From Actinomadura sp. CNU-125 (GTDB taxonomy: Bacteria > Actinomycetota > Actinomycetes > Streptosporangiales > Streptosporangiaceae): 64,000 nucleotides of DNA. Position 1 is the stretch's first letter, and the number at the start of each line of letters is the position of its first letter. A model generated the notes under the pieces. That model was not told the DNA's origin. It did no database searches and saw only the letters and a program-made list of their open reading frames with translations. The stretch is taken from the NCBI RefSeq assembly GCF_001942465.1, contig NZ_MKJY01000111.1, positions 1 through 64,000 of the forward strand. Reading direction: 5' to 3'. Shown here piece after piece: positions 1 to 9,236 of this stretch. Both the position numbers and the translations under genes were made by a program.

Positions 1-32
1 CGGTAGTGCTTCAGCAGCAGGTACTTCGCCAT
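1..32 (-). CDS. YCII/DGPF-domain protein, N-terminus only
   Basis: Only the first eleven residues (MAKYLLLKHYR) lie inside the window; the gene runs off the left edge on the minus strand. This opening is typical of YCII-related (DGPF) proteins, small ferredoxin-like-fold proteins of unclear enzymatic role that often accompany ECF sigma factors. A GAGGAGA ribosome-binding site lies about 6 bases before the ATG, which supports the start. The family call rests on a very short stretch. Confidence 0.5.
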   Translation of the reverse strand, partial: MAKYLLLKHY

Positions 33-147
33 CGTGTCTCTCCTCGATGCTCGTACGACCCATTCTCGGCCGCGCTCGCCCCGGGGACGGAGCCGGTGAC
101 GGATTCTCGACATCCCCGTCCGGGATTTTTTGCGTTCCGCCGCGCGG

Positions 148-1200
148 TCAGGCGCGGCGGCGGGCGGCGCGCAGGAGCAGCAGCCCGCCGGCCAGCACCG
201 CGGCGGCCGTCGCGCCGTGGACTCCGAACGCCGCCGCCTTCGAGCCGCCGTGGGCGAGGATCGTCAGCATGTCCCCGGCCGGGATCGTCGAGAACGCGAG
301 CATCACCCAGCCGAGCGCCGCGCGCTTGCCCGCGGCCAGCAGCGCGAAGACGGTCAGGCCCGTGCCGAGGTCGCGCACGCCCTTGATGTTCAGCCACGCG
401 GCGGCCTCGCCCTCCGGCCAGGCGGGCAGGCCGAAACCCGACGCGGTGGCCACCGGGTCGATGAGGAAGCTCAGCCCGACGTAGGCGATGCCCGCGCCGG
501 TGAGCGCGGCGAGCGCGGTGCCGGTACGGGACGTGCGGACGTCCTCGCGGAGCCGCCGCATCCGGGCGGCGTGGTGCCGCGCGCCGAAGCGCCGCCAGAT
601 CGTCCCGGCCGGGGCGGGCAGCCCGGCGAGGAACTCCGCGCGTTCCCGCGGCGTCGCGTCCTCCAGGACGACGCCGAGCAGGGTGAGGATCTTCGTCTTG
701 GGGGTGGCCTCGGCGAAGTGTTCGCCCTGCGCGTTCCATTCGGCCTCGGTGAGGTGCCGTTCGGCGATCGGCAGGAGGTTCGCCTCCTCGTCGTCCAGGT
801 GCTCGGTCAGGACGACCAGGTGTTCGGCGAGCGCGGCGGCGAGGGCGTCGCGGGCGGCGGCGTCGGCCGTCCGCGCCCACGGCCCGGCGAGTTCGCGCAG
901 CCGCGCGATGGTCGCGGCGACCTTCTCGTGCTGGGCCTCCATCCGCAGCACCACCTCGGCGTCCAGGTCCACCCGCGACAGCAGCAGCGGCCAGATCAGC
1001 TCGTCCTCGCCGTGGTGGTGGTTGTGCAGGCCGAGCAGGTAGTCGTCGAGGTGCGCGACCAGGGCGCGGGCGCGGCGGCGGTCGCCGGGCCGGGCCGCGC
1101 CGACCAGCTCGGCCAGCAGGCGCGCCTCGCGGCGCATCCCGCGGTGGATGACGACCATCGAGTGGGTGAACGGGGTCTTGGAGATCGTGTCGCTGTTCAT
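148..1200 (-). CDS. Hemerythrin HHE-domain protein fused to a DUF4267-like membrane domain
   Basis: About 350 residues from the ATG at 1200; longer starts reach into a repeat array and are unlikely. Residues 1-190 are a hemerythrin-like four-helix domain with metal-ligand candidates in an early His, the HNHHHGEDE segment, the MEAQHEK segment and the EHLDDEE segment. Such domains bind di-iron and serve in oxygen, NO or redox sensing. After an arginine-rich linker, residues about 215-350 form roughly four hydrophobic helices resembling DUF4267, normally a separate protein of about 120 residues. The fusion would anchor the iron domain at the membrane. The gene is divergent from the AfsR-like regulator, with 107 bases between the two starts. 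Confidence 0.75.
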   Translation of the reverse strand: MNSDTISKTPFTHSMVVIHRGMRREARLLAELVGAARPGDRRRARALVAHLDDYLLGLHNHHHGEDELIWPLLLSRVDLDAEVVLRMEAQHEKVAATIARLRELAGPWARTADAAARDALAAALAEHLVVLTEHLDDEEANLLPIAERHLTEAEWNAQGEHFAEATPKTKILTLLGVVLEDATPRERAEFLAGLPAPAGTIWRRFGARHHAARMRRLREDVRTSRTGTALAALTGAGIAYVGLSFLIDPVATASGFGLPAWPEGEAAAWLNIKGVRDLGTGLTVFALLAAGKRAALGWVMLAFSTIPAGDMLTILAHGGSKAAAFGVHGATAAAVLAGGLLLLRAARRRA

Positions 1201-1223
1201 GTCCCCAAGGCTGCGCGGGGCGT

Positions 1224-1270
1224 CTTGGAACCGGCTTGGAGCGCGACTTGGAACGCGACTTGGAACCGGC
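1224..1270 (+). repeat. Four tandem 11-12 bp direct repeats, candidate SARP binding site
   Basis: Four consecutive units begin CTTGGA at 1224, 1235, 1247 and 1259 (for example CTTGGAACCGG and CTTGGAACGCGA). SARP regulators typically bind direct repeats spaced about one helical turn, and a SARP-type gene starts at 1308, so an autoregulatory operator shared with the divergent hemerythrin gene is plausible. A TAAGAT -10-like box at 1293-1298 precedes the regulator's ATG by 9 bases. Confidence 0.5.
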
Positions 1271-1307
1271 ATGGGGTGAGGGGACGAACGGTTAAGATCA
1301 CCCCGAC

Positions 1308-4300
1308 ATGGTGCGGATTCGGGTGTTCGGGACGTTCGAGGCCGAGGTGTCGGGCGTCCGGGCGGCGCTCGGCGGGCCCCGGCAGCGGGCGGTGCTCGCG
1401 CTGCTGGTCGCCGCGGGCGGGCGCGTCGTCCCGGTGGACCGCATGATCGAGGAGCTGTGGCACGGCGAGCCCCCGGCCCGGGCCGTCACGACCCTCCAGG
1501 CGTACATCTCCAACCTGCGCAGGCTGCTGGAACCCGATCGGGCGCGCGCGCACCCGCGCGGATACTCGTGTCGGCCGCGCCCGGCTACGCGCTGCGCCTC
1601 CCGGACGACGCCGTGGACGCGTGGCGGTTCGGCGCGCTCGTCCGCGCCCCCGGCCGCGCGGCGGAGGCGCTGGCCCTCTGGCGGGGCCCGGCGTTCGCGG
1701 AGTTCGCCGACGACGAGTGGGCGCGGGCCGAGATCGTCCGGCTGGACGGGCTGCGGACGGCCGCCCGGGAACGGCACGTCGCGGACCTGCTGCGCGCGGG
1801 CGACGCCGCCGGGGCCGTGTCCGAGGCCGAGCTCCTCACCCGCGACGAGCCGCTCCGCGAGGAGGGGTGGCGGCTGCTGGCGCTGGCACTGCGGGGCGCG
1901 GGCCGTCAGGCCGACGCCCTCGCCGCCCTCCGGGAGGCCCGCGCGATGCTCGCCGACGAGCTGGGCCTCGACCCGGGGCCCGCGCTGGCCGACACCGAGA
2001 CGGCGATCCTGCGGGGCCGCGCCGACGCCCTCGACGTCCCCGCGCCCGCCCCGCCGCCCGCGCCGGAACCGGCCCCCGAGCCCGAACCGTTCTTCGGACG
2101 CGACGACGAGCTCGCCGCGCTGACCGGGCTCGCCGACCGCGGCGACCTGCGGGTCGCGCTCGTCACCGGCGAGGCCGGGCTCGGCAAGACGGCGCTGCTG
2201 GACCGCCTCTCGGACGACCTGGAGCGGCGCGGCCGCCTCGTCGTGACCGGCCGCTGCCCGGAAAGCGACGGCGCGCCCGCCGCCTGGGCGTGGACGGAGG
2301 CCCTCACCGCCCTCGCCCGGCACGTCCCCGCACCGGACGACGTCGCGCCGCTGCTGCGGGACGCGTCGGCCGCCGGGCCCCGCGACACCACCGGCGGACG
2401 GTTCCGCCTGCACCGGGCCGTCTGGACGTGGCTGGCCGACGCGGAGCGGCGCCGTCCCCTCGCCGTCATGCTCGACGACCTGCACTGGGCCGACGCCGAG
2501 ACCCTCGCGCTGCTCGCCGCCGTCTCCGGCGACGGGCCCCTGCTCGTGGTCGCCGCGTTCCGCGCGGAGGAGACCGGCGCCCGGCTCACCGAGGCCCTGG
2601 CCGTCCTGGCGCCGGTCGCCGCTGCGGCTGCCGCTGCGCGGGCTGCCCGAACCGGCCGTCGCCCGGCTCGTCGCCGCCGAGGTGCCCGCCGGGGTCGACG
2701 CCGGCACGGTCGCGGCGCTCGCCGAACGGACCGGCGGCAACCCCTTCTACGTGCGGGAGAGCGCGCGCCTCCTCGGCGGCGAGGGCGCCCTGGTGGCGAC
2801 CTCGCAGGTCCCCGAGGGGGTGCGGGACGTGCTGCGCCGCCGCCTCGCCCGGCTGCCCGAACCCGCCGTCGCCGTGCTGCGCCTCGCCGCGCTCGCGGGC
2901 GGCCGAAGCCGACGTCGACGCGCTCGTCCTGGCCGCCGACACCGGCGAGGACGGCGTGCTGGACGCGCTCGACGCGGGCCTCGTCGCCGGGCTGCTCACC
3001 GAACCCGCGCCGGGCCGCGTCCGGTTCGCGCACGCGCTCGTCCGGGACACCATGATCGCCGACCTCAGCGCGCTGCGCCGCGCCCGCATGCACGCCCGGC
3101 TCGGCGCGGCCCTCGAACGGCTGACCCCGGACGACGCGCCCGCCCTCGCGCACCACTTCCACCGCGCCGCGTCCGCGAGCACCGCCGCCAAGGCCGTCCG
3201 GTACGCGATCCGGGCCGCCGAGCAGGCCGAGCACCGCTACGCGCACGACACCGCCGCCGGCCTGCTCGCCCGCGCGCTGGAGGCGTTCGACCGCAGCCCG
3301 CGACGGCGACGACGACGGCGGCGTCGGCCTCCTCGGCCGCCTGCTGCGCGCGCAACTGCGCGCCGGGGCGCTCCAGGAGGCCCGCGCCACCCGCGACCGG
3401 GCCGTCGACCTGGCCGAACGCGCCGGACGCGACGACCTGCTGCTCGCCGCGTTCACCGCGTGGACCGAACCCGTCCCCTGGATGCAGCGCGCCTACGACA
3501 CCGTCGACGACCGCATCGTCGGCCTGCTCTCCCGCCTCCTCGACCGCGACGACCTCGCCCCGGACGTCCGCTGCCGGCTCCTCGACGCCCGCGCCGCCGA
3601 ACTGTCCGGCGACGAACGCGCCCTGCCGCAGGCGGCGCAGGCCGCCGCGCTCGCGCGCGACCTCGGCGACCCCCGGCTGCGCGTCCTGACGCTCTTCACG
3701 CTCGCCCGCGAACTCGACGTCCCCGACACCGCCCGCATGAGGGAGTGCGCCCACGAGCTCCGCGACCTCGGCGCCGAGCACGACATGCCCGCCGCGCGCT
3801 GGTCGGGCACCTACAACCTCGCCGCGCTCGCCGTGCACGAGCAGCGCCCGGACGAGGCGCGCCGCCGCGTCGACGAGGCCGCCGAACTCGCCCGCCGGTA
3901 CCGGATGCCCGAGGCCGCCGCCGTCTCCGAGACCGCCGCCGCCGCCCTCGCCCACGCCGCCGGGCGCCTCGACGAACGCCGAAGCCCGCTACCTCGCGGC
4001 GACGACGCGATGGCCGCCCAGGGCTCCCTGCACGCCACCGGGTTCGCGCTGCTCGCACGCGCGACGCTGGCCGTGTCGCGGGGGACCCTGCACGCGTTCG
4101 CGGACGAGGCGGGGGACGTCCCGTCCGATCTGCTCCCGGTCGTCGCCGACATCCTCGCCGCCGCGCACGCCGCCGCGGGCCGTCCCGACGAGGCACGCCG
4201 CCTCCACCGGTCGGCGCTGACGGCCCACCCCGGCTACTTCTTCACGACGTTCCGCACGTTCCGGGCGATGACGGTGCTCGCCCTCGGCGACGCGGCGGAG

Positions 4301-4486
4301 GCGGCGGAGGTGTACGAGGCGCTGCTCCCCTACCGGGACGGCCCGCCCGCCGGGCTCGAAAGCCTCTCGGTGGCCCTGCCGCCGCCCGCCCGCACCCTCG
4401 CCGACCTCGCCCGCATGCTCGGCCGCGACCCGTCCGTCCACCTCGAACGCGCCGCCGAGATAACCGCCCGCTGGGCCGCGGACTAG
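1308..4486 (+). CDS. AfsR/SARP-family transcriptional activator with AAA and helical-repeat domains (frameshifted)
   Basis: A large regulator of about 1060 residues. It starts with an OmpR/PhoB-type winged helix (residues 1-90, including the LQAYISNLRRLLEP helix), then a bacterial transcriptional activator domain (to about 240). A nucleotide-binding domain follows, with Walker A GEAGLGKT near residue 290 and Walker B LAVMLDDLHWAD. The C-terminal half is helical and TPR-like. The protein is continuous only if the reading frame shifts near 1550, 2617, 2901 and 3299; a short compensated shift lies at about 3977-4001. Homology is intact on both sides of each break, so sequencing error is more likely than decay. 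Such proteins usually activate secondary-metabolism or local genes; the target here is unknown. Confidence 0.8.
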
Positions 4487-4723
4487 CCCGCTCATAGCCG
4501 CGTTGCCGCAGCAATGGCGAGAATGACGAGTTCTGTGCGTACCTTCGCGGTGGTCCAGCCCCGGTGTTCCCAGGCCGCACCGGACAGATCGTCCCCGGCG
4601 TAAAGGTACTGGCAGAACTTCACCCTGCGGAATCGGGCAACGGCGAGGAAACCGCAGAAGTTTCAACCGAAGGTTCAACGATACGGTCGAGGCAAGAGCC
4701 GCCCCTACGTAAGAGGCCGAGCC
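4487..4723. other. Intergenic stretch, no gene seen
   Basis: This 237-base gap is less G+C rich than its flanks. It carries a CTCATAGCCGCGTTGCC segment after the regulator's stop and presumably the promoter of the Imm-5-like gene. I see no convincing ORF, hairpin or repeat. Confidence 0.4.
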
Positions 4724-5261
4724 ATGCCGGACGACTCCATCACCTTCGAACTCACCATGCCGGAACTCCGCGAGGTCGCCGGCTACGCGGCGGCGTGCGC
4801 ACGGCCCGCCCTCGCGGTCTTTGAACGTGCGAACCCCGGCGACGGGCGCCCGCGGGCCGCGATCGACGCCGCGCAGGCGTTCGCGGACGGCGCCGCGCGC
4901 ACGAAGGCGCAGCGCGACACCGCCTGGGCGGCGCACCGCGCGGCCCGGGAGTCCCGCGACGCGGGACGGGCCGCGGCGGGCGAAGCCGCACGCGCGGCCC
5001 TGGCCGCCGCGAGCGCGGCCTACCTCCACCCGCTGGCGAAAGCCACCCAGGTCAAGCACATCCTCGGGGCGGCCGCGCACGCCGCGCGGCGTCGAACTCG
5101 CCGCCGGAGACGACCCCCGCACCGGAGCCGAACACATCGCGAAGGCGCGGGCCCTCGCGCGTCCCACCGTCGCGGACGTCCTCAGGCGCTACCCGCCCGC
5201 CCCGCCCGGCGGCGGACGCCCCGGCGAACTGCTCCGCCTGCTGGACGCGTCACTCCGCTGA
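4724..5261 (+). CDS. Imm-5-like putative immunity protein (frameshifted)
   Basis: Helical, alanine-rich protein of about 178 residues. Landmarks are MPELREVAGYAAACARPAL at the N-terminus, the middle GDGRPRAAIDAAQAF segment and a C-terminal RRYPPAPPGGGRPGELLRLL tail. This order matches the small actinobacterial family annotated as Imm-5-like putative immunity proteins, whose real role is unproven. The frame changes near 5085, where one extra C in GCGCGGCGTC explains the break. The end overlaps the stop of the convergent TetR gene by 12 bases. A degenerate copy of this gene's 3' end is found at 35655-35763. No toxin gene is adjacent. Confidence 0.6.
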
Positions 5262-5828
5262 GTCGCCCCGTCCGACCGGCGCGAGCGTCATCAGCGGCAG
5301 GACGTGTTCGGCGATGTACGCGCGACCGGGGGGAGCACCGTGCAGGAGGAGATGCTGGACGATCAGCGCCGGGCCGGCGTCGACGCGGGCGGGCAGGTCG
5401 GGGACGGGCCCGATCATCCGCTCCAGGAGGAGCCGGACGGCGTCGCGGACGGGTTGCAGCTTCGCCTCGCGCACCGCCGCGGCCACCTCCGATTCCGGGT
5501 GGGTCAGCAGCACCGACAGCAGCGCGCCGTGCCCGGCGAGTTCGTCGGCGAGCCCCAGCAGGACCGCGACCAGGCCGTCGGCCGGGTCACCGGCGGGCTC
5601 CGCCGCGGGGGACGGCGCGGCGGCGCGCAACGCGTCGACGACCAGGGCGTACTTGGTCGGCCAGCGCCGGTAGAGCGCGCCGAGGCCGAGCCCGGCGGAG
5701 CGGGCGACGTCGGCGACGCGCAGCCCCTCGTAGCCGCCGTCGTCCAGCCGGGCCATGGTCTCGCGCAGCACGGCACGGTCGGCGGCGGCGTCCCGGGGCC
5801 GTGCCGGTCTCCTGTCGGCGCACATCAT
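5250..5828 (-). CDS. TetR-family regulator
   Basis: 192 residues. The N-terminal helix-turn-helix is clear (VADVARSAGLGLGALYRRW, residues about 39-57), followed by an all-helical ligand domain ending in a leucine-rich dimer helix. A second ATG one codon downstream is also possible. It is the upstream neighbour of the VOC/LLM genes on the same strand, about 50 bases away from the VOC stop, but lies downstream of them in transcription. None of the 18-bp palindromes found further right occurs next to it, so it probably controls something else, perhaps itself. Ligand unknown. Confidence 0.8.
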   Translation of the reverse strand: MMCADRRPARPRDAAADRAVLRETMARLDDGGYEGLRVADVARSAGLGLGALYRRWPTKYALVVDALRAAAPSPAAEPAGDPADGLVAVLLGLADELAGHGALLSVLLTHPESEVAAAVREAKLQPVRDAVRLLLERMIGPVPDLPARVDAGPALIVQHLLLHGAPPGRAYIAEHVLPLMTLAPVGRGDSAE

Positions 5829-5877
5829 CGGGAGTTTAACGGGCGCCCCGCTCCCGGCCGCCGCGGCGGGCGGCGCC

Positions 5878-6198
5878 TCACGGCAGCCGCTCGTAGAGGA
5901 CGAGCGGGTTGCCCGCGGGGTCGCGGACGACGATCCGGCGCTCGTGCGGACCGGCGACCGGTTCCCCGGCGGACAGCCGCGCGGCGACCGCGTCCAGATC
6001 GTCGACCTCGATGCCGAGCATCGTCCGGCCCGCGACGGGCTGCTGCGACTCGTCCGCCAGTCCGATGACGGTCGTCCCGTCGGTCAGTGCGGCGTACCGC
6101 TCGCCGTCGCGGAACTTCACCGCCAGCCCGAGCGAGGCGTAGAACGCGACCTGTTCGTCCATTCCGGCGGACGGGACGATGACGTGACCGATCTTCAT
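5878..6198 (-). CDS. VOC (glyoxalase/bleomycin-resistance fold) family protein
   Basis: 106 residues from the ATG at 6198, which overlaps the stop of the upstream monooxygenase (ATGA). The sequence shows one vicinal-oxygen-chelate module pair: a beta-alpha-beta start (MKIGHVIVPSAGMDEQVAFY) and a closing RDPAGNPLVLYERLP strand, typical of metal-dependent lyases, isomerases or binding proteins. It is the last gene of a coupled series with crotonase and monooxygenase, so a role in rearranging or hydrolysing an oxidised intermediate is possible. Substrate cannot be inferred. Confidence 0.7.
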   Translation of the reverse strand: MKIGHVIVPSAGMDEQVAFYASLGLAVKFRDGERYAALTDGTTVIGLADESQQPVAGRTMLGIEVDDLDAVAARLSAGEPVAGPHERRIVVRDPAGNPLVLYERLP

Positions 6199-7178
6199 GG
6201 GCGGAACCTCGGCATCACCTCGCGCGCGAACCGTTCCACGATCTCGACGGAGCGCTCGATCGGCAGGCCGAGCCACTGCGCCCGGAAGACGAAGTGATCG
6301 AACCCGGCCTGCGCGAAGTCCTCGATCTTGGCGGCGATGTCGTCGGGCGAGCCGAAGAACAGGGCCTTGTGCTTGATGCCCTCCCACTGCGTGTCGAAGT
6401 AGTCCATGCCGTACTGGACGTACTCGCCGTAGGACGCGCGGACCGCGGTGCCCGCCGTCGCGTACGCGTCCTCGAACGAGTCGGCGACGCACAGGTCGCG
6501 GTGGATCGGGAAGACCGCGCCGTCCTCCCCGAATCCGGCCTCCTTCCGCGCGGCGCGGTAGTCGGTCAGGTTGCCGACCGCCCAGTTGCGGCGGACGTTC
6601 GACGGCGCGATCCACGGCAGCCCCTGCCCGGCGATCCGCTTGATGCCGACCGGGCCGTTCGCGCCCACCCAGACGGGCGGCCCGGGCCGCTGCGCGGGCA
6701 GGACGCTGCACCGCACGCCGTCGAGCTCGAAGTGCCGTCCGTGGTGCGTGACCTCCTCGCCCGTCCACAGTTTGCGCATCACGTCGAGCGACTCGTTCAT
6801 CCGCGAGACCCGGGTGCGCCGCTCGATGCCGAACGACCTGAACTCGTCCTCGCGGTACCCCGACCCGATGCCCAGCACGAACCTGCCGCCGGACATCTGG
6901 TCGATGGTCGCGATCTCCTCCGCCCAGTGCACCGGGTGCCCCATCGGGAGGATCAGGATGCCCGTCCCGAGCTGCATGTCGCCCGAATGGTCGATGAGCC
7001 GTGACAGCAGCGGGAGGGGTTGCGGGGTGCTCAGCGACGACAGGTAGTGGTGGATGCCGAACACCGAGTCGTAGCCGAGGTCGCGGATGTGCTGGGTGAA
7101 CTCGACCAGTTCGCCGGTGCGGCGGTGGATGTCGTCGCCCCGTTCGTACTGGTGGTCCAGCAGGACGCCGAACTTCAC
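6195..7178 (-). CDS. Luciferase-like monooxygenase (LLM), first of four
   Basis: 327 residues from a GTG that overlaps the crotonase stop (GTGA). Bacterial luciferase-like TIM barrel: N-terminal VKFGVLLDHQY, the GIHHYLS loop, the MSGGRFVLGIGSGYREDEF signature near residue 100 and PPVWVGANG near 170. Members use reduced FMN or F420 to oxidise ketones, aldehydes or other hydrophobic substrates. A flavin reductase (31993-32508) in the same region would supply FMNH2, but F420 cannot be excluded. All four LLMs here differ clearly in sequence, so they are not recent duplicates and may act on successive intermediates. Confidence 0.85.
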   Translation of the reverse strand: MKFGVLLDHQYERGDDIHRRTGELVEFTQHIRDLGYDSVFGIHHYLSSLSTPQPLPLLSRLIDHSGDMQLGTGILILPMGHPVHWAEEIATIDQMSGGRFVLGIGSGYREDEFRSFGIERRTRVSRMNESLDVMRKLWTGEEVTHHGRHFELDGVRCSVLPAQRPGPPVWVGANGPVGIKRIAGQGLPWIAPSNVRRNWAVGNLTDYRAARKEAGFGEDGAVFPIHRDLCVADSFEDAYATAGTAVRASYGEYVQYGMDYFDTQWEGIKHKALFFGSPDDIAAKIEDFAQAGFDHFVFRAQWLGLPIERSVEIVERFAREVMPRFRP

Positions 7179-8188
7179 GCCGGGTCCTGCCCGTCCCGTC
7201 CGTCCCGCCCGTCCCGTCCGTCCTCGGCCGAGCGGGTCTCGCTGAGGCGGAAGTACGGCGCGACCAGCCGGTCGCGCTCCTCCAGGGCCTTCGCGACGCC
7301 CACCTCGCGGCGCCGCTTCAGGAAGTTCCAGTCGCCGTCCTCGAAGGCGACGTTGGTGGCCCAGCCGTGCCCGACCCAGCCGGTCATGGCGCCCAGCCCC
7401 TTGCCGCGGGCCTCCAGCATGACCTGCATCATCGACTTGCCCATCATCAGCGAGTCCAGCGGCATGACGGCGATGGCCTCGGCGTAGTCGGCCACCCACC
7501 GGTCCAGCTCGTCCGGCTCGACGACCTTGGTGACCAGGCCCTTGCGCTCGCCCTCTTCGGCGCCGATCGCGCGCATGGTGAGCATGACGTCCTTCATGGT
7601 CGTCAGGCCCACCTTCTCGATCCAGTGGTACATGTCCTGCGGGCCCGGCCCGAGGTACCGGAACGCCGGGTGGGTGAACCGGGCGTTCGGCGTCGCGATG
7701 ACGATGTCGGCCGACAGCGCGATCTGGAAGTGGCCGCCGTAGCAGTAGCCCTGCACCTGGCAGATCGTCGCCTTCAGCGACTCGATGATCGGACGGGTGA
7801 AGCCCGAGCTGAGCACGTTGCGGTCCGGGAGGATCCGCTGGCGCTGGGCCGGGCGGCGGCGCGACGCCTTGTCGGTGCCGGACTTGTAGCCGATGTAGTG
7901 GCCCAGCTCGGCGGCGTCCGCGCCGGTGCCGAAGTGGTCGCCCTCGCCCTTGAAGACGATGACCTTGACGCGGTCGTCGGCCTCGGCCTCCCGGACCAGG
8001 TCGCCGACGCGCTCGAAGGCGGCGACCGGGACGGCGTTGAGCCGGTCCGGACGGTCGAAGGTGATGGTGGCGACCGAGCGGCGCTCGTCCACGTCGTACC
8101 GGACGTACGAGGCGAGGACCTCCGGGTCCACCTCCATGTTCGCGACGTCCCACTGGTTCTCCAGCAGCTCTGCCTCGGTCTTCTTCAT
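7175..8188 (-). CDS. Enoyl-CoA hydratase/isomerase (crotonase) family protein
   Basis: 337 residues, longer than the usual 260. Crotonase core: ATITFDRPDRLNAV at the start of the fold, the oxyanion-hole segment GDHFGTGADAAELG and a second one at QVQGYCYGGHFQIALSADI. The common catalytic Glu pair is not obvious, so hydrolase or isomerase chemistry is as likely as hydration. There is a 35-residue N-terminal extension and a low-complexity tail of repeated DGR units. Start supported by AAGGAGA before the ATG. It is translationally coupled to the next LLM gene. Confidence 0.8.
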   Translation of the reverse strand: MKKTEAELLENQWDVANMEVDPEVLASYVRYDVDERRSVATITFDRPDRLNAVPVAAFERVGDLVREAEADDRVKVIVFKGEGDHFGTGADAAELGHYIGYKSGTDKASRRRPAQRQRILPDRNVLSSGFTRPIIESLKATICQVQGYCYGGHFQIALSADIVIATPNARFTHPAFRYLGPGPQDMYHWIEKVGLTTMKDVMLTMRAIGAEEGERKGLVTKVVEPDELDRWVADYAEAIAVMPLDSLMMGKSMMQVMLEARGKGLGAMTGWVGHGWATNVAFEDGDWNFLKRRREVGVAKALEERDRLVAPYFRLSETRSAEDGRDGRDGRDGQDPA

Positions 8189-8249
8189 GGTTCTCCTTGC
8201 CTGTTCGTCGATGGTCGGTGCGGGGGGCGGCCCGTGGGCGGGGCCGGGG

Positions 8250-9236
8250 TCAGCGGAACGCGGGGAAGACCTCCGCGGCGAACAGCCGCAGCGAGTCGCG
8301 GACGCGGTCGGCCGGCATCCCCAGCCAGCCCGGCCGGAAGATGAGGTGGTCGAACCCGAGGTCGCGCAGCGCGGAGATCCGCTCGATGAGGAACTCCGGG
8401 GAGCCGAGCAGCAGCGTGTCGCGCACCAGGTCGTCGAACCGGTCGCGCTGCCACCGCAGGGCGGGGTACTCGGCGTAGGTGGAGTACTCGACGCGGGCGT
8501 GCGGCAGCGCCGTCTCGACGGCCCGCTCGGTGGTCGGCGCGCAGTACAGCTCGACCCCGACCGGCCGCTCGACCGACGCCGGGTCCCGCCCGGACTCGGC
8601 GAGCGCCTCGTCGTAGACCGCCACGTGCTCGGCCAGGTATCCGCGTTTGGGCGAGTTGCCCGGCGCGTACCAGGCGTCGCCGAGCCGCGCCGCCCGCCGC
8701 ACCGACTTCTTCCCGCCCGCGCCCACCCAGATGGGCGGGCCGCCGGGGGTCAGCGGACGGACGCCGATGGACGCGTCGGCGAGCGGGTAGAACTCGCCGT
8801 CGTGGTCGACGGGCCCGCCGGACCACAGCGACCGGATGAGGCGGATGCTCTCGTCGAACCGGCGGAACCGCGTCGCCGGGTCGACGCCGAACGCGGCGAA
8901 CTCGTTCTCGCGGTAGCCCGCGCCGACGCCGAGGACGACCCGTCCGCCGGACAGGTGGTCGAGGGTGGCGAACTCCTCCGCCACGTGCGCCGGGTGGAAC
9001 AGCGGCAGGAGCAGGATGCCGGTGCCGAGCGTCATGTCCCCCGACCGCGGGATGAGGCTCGCCATCATCGAGATGGGCTGCGGGGTCGCGAGGTTCGACT
9101 GGAAGTGGTTGATCGTCCACACCGAGTCGTAGCCGAGCTCCGCGGCGAGCTCGACCGTCCCGAACAGGTCGTTCAGGTGCGCGCCGAGGTCGTCGGAGTG
9201 CGGGTACTGGTGCGAGGCCATGATCCCGAACTTCAT
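8250..9236 (-). CDS. Luciferase-like monooxygenase (LLM), second of four
   Basis: 328 residues; the ATG at 9236 overlaps the stop of the upstream CoA ligase (ATGA). LLM landmarks are MKFGIMASHQYPHSDDLG, the TINHFQSNLATPQP loop, LSGGRVVLGVGAGYRENEF and PPIWVGAGGKKS. It is most like the 6195-7178 paralogue in layout, including the late HLIFRPGWLGMP motif that corresponds to HFVFRAQWLGLP there. The two may be subunits or act on related substrates. Cofactor (FMN or F420) is not decided by sequence alone. Confidence 0.85.
   Translation of the reverse strand: MKFGIMASHQYPHSDDLGAHLNDLFGTVELAAELGYDSVWTINHFQSNLATPQPISMMASLIPRSGDMTLGTGILLLPLFHPAHVAEEFATLDHLSGGRVVLGVGAGYRENEFAAFGVDPATRFRRFDESIRLIRSLWSGGPVDHDGEFYPLADASIGVRPLTPGGPPIWVGAGGKKSVRRAARLGDAWYAPGNSPKRGYLAEHVAVYDEALAESGRDPASVERPVGVELYCAPTTERAVETALPHARVEYSTYAEYPALRWQRDRFDDLVRDTLLLGSPEFLIERISALRDLGFDHLIFRPGWLGMPADRVRDSLRLFAAEVFPAFR

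Noticed and set aside
1621..4497. A 958-residue frame within the AfsR-like gene
   Set aside because: Mostly shadow; only its 2901-3299 part carries the real protein, which is explained by frameshifts.
4564..4824. An 86-residue plus-strand frame before the Imm-5-like gene
   Set aside because: No ribosome-binding site, no family likeness, and its end overlaps the real gene in another frame.
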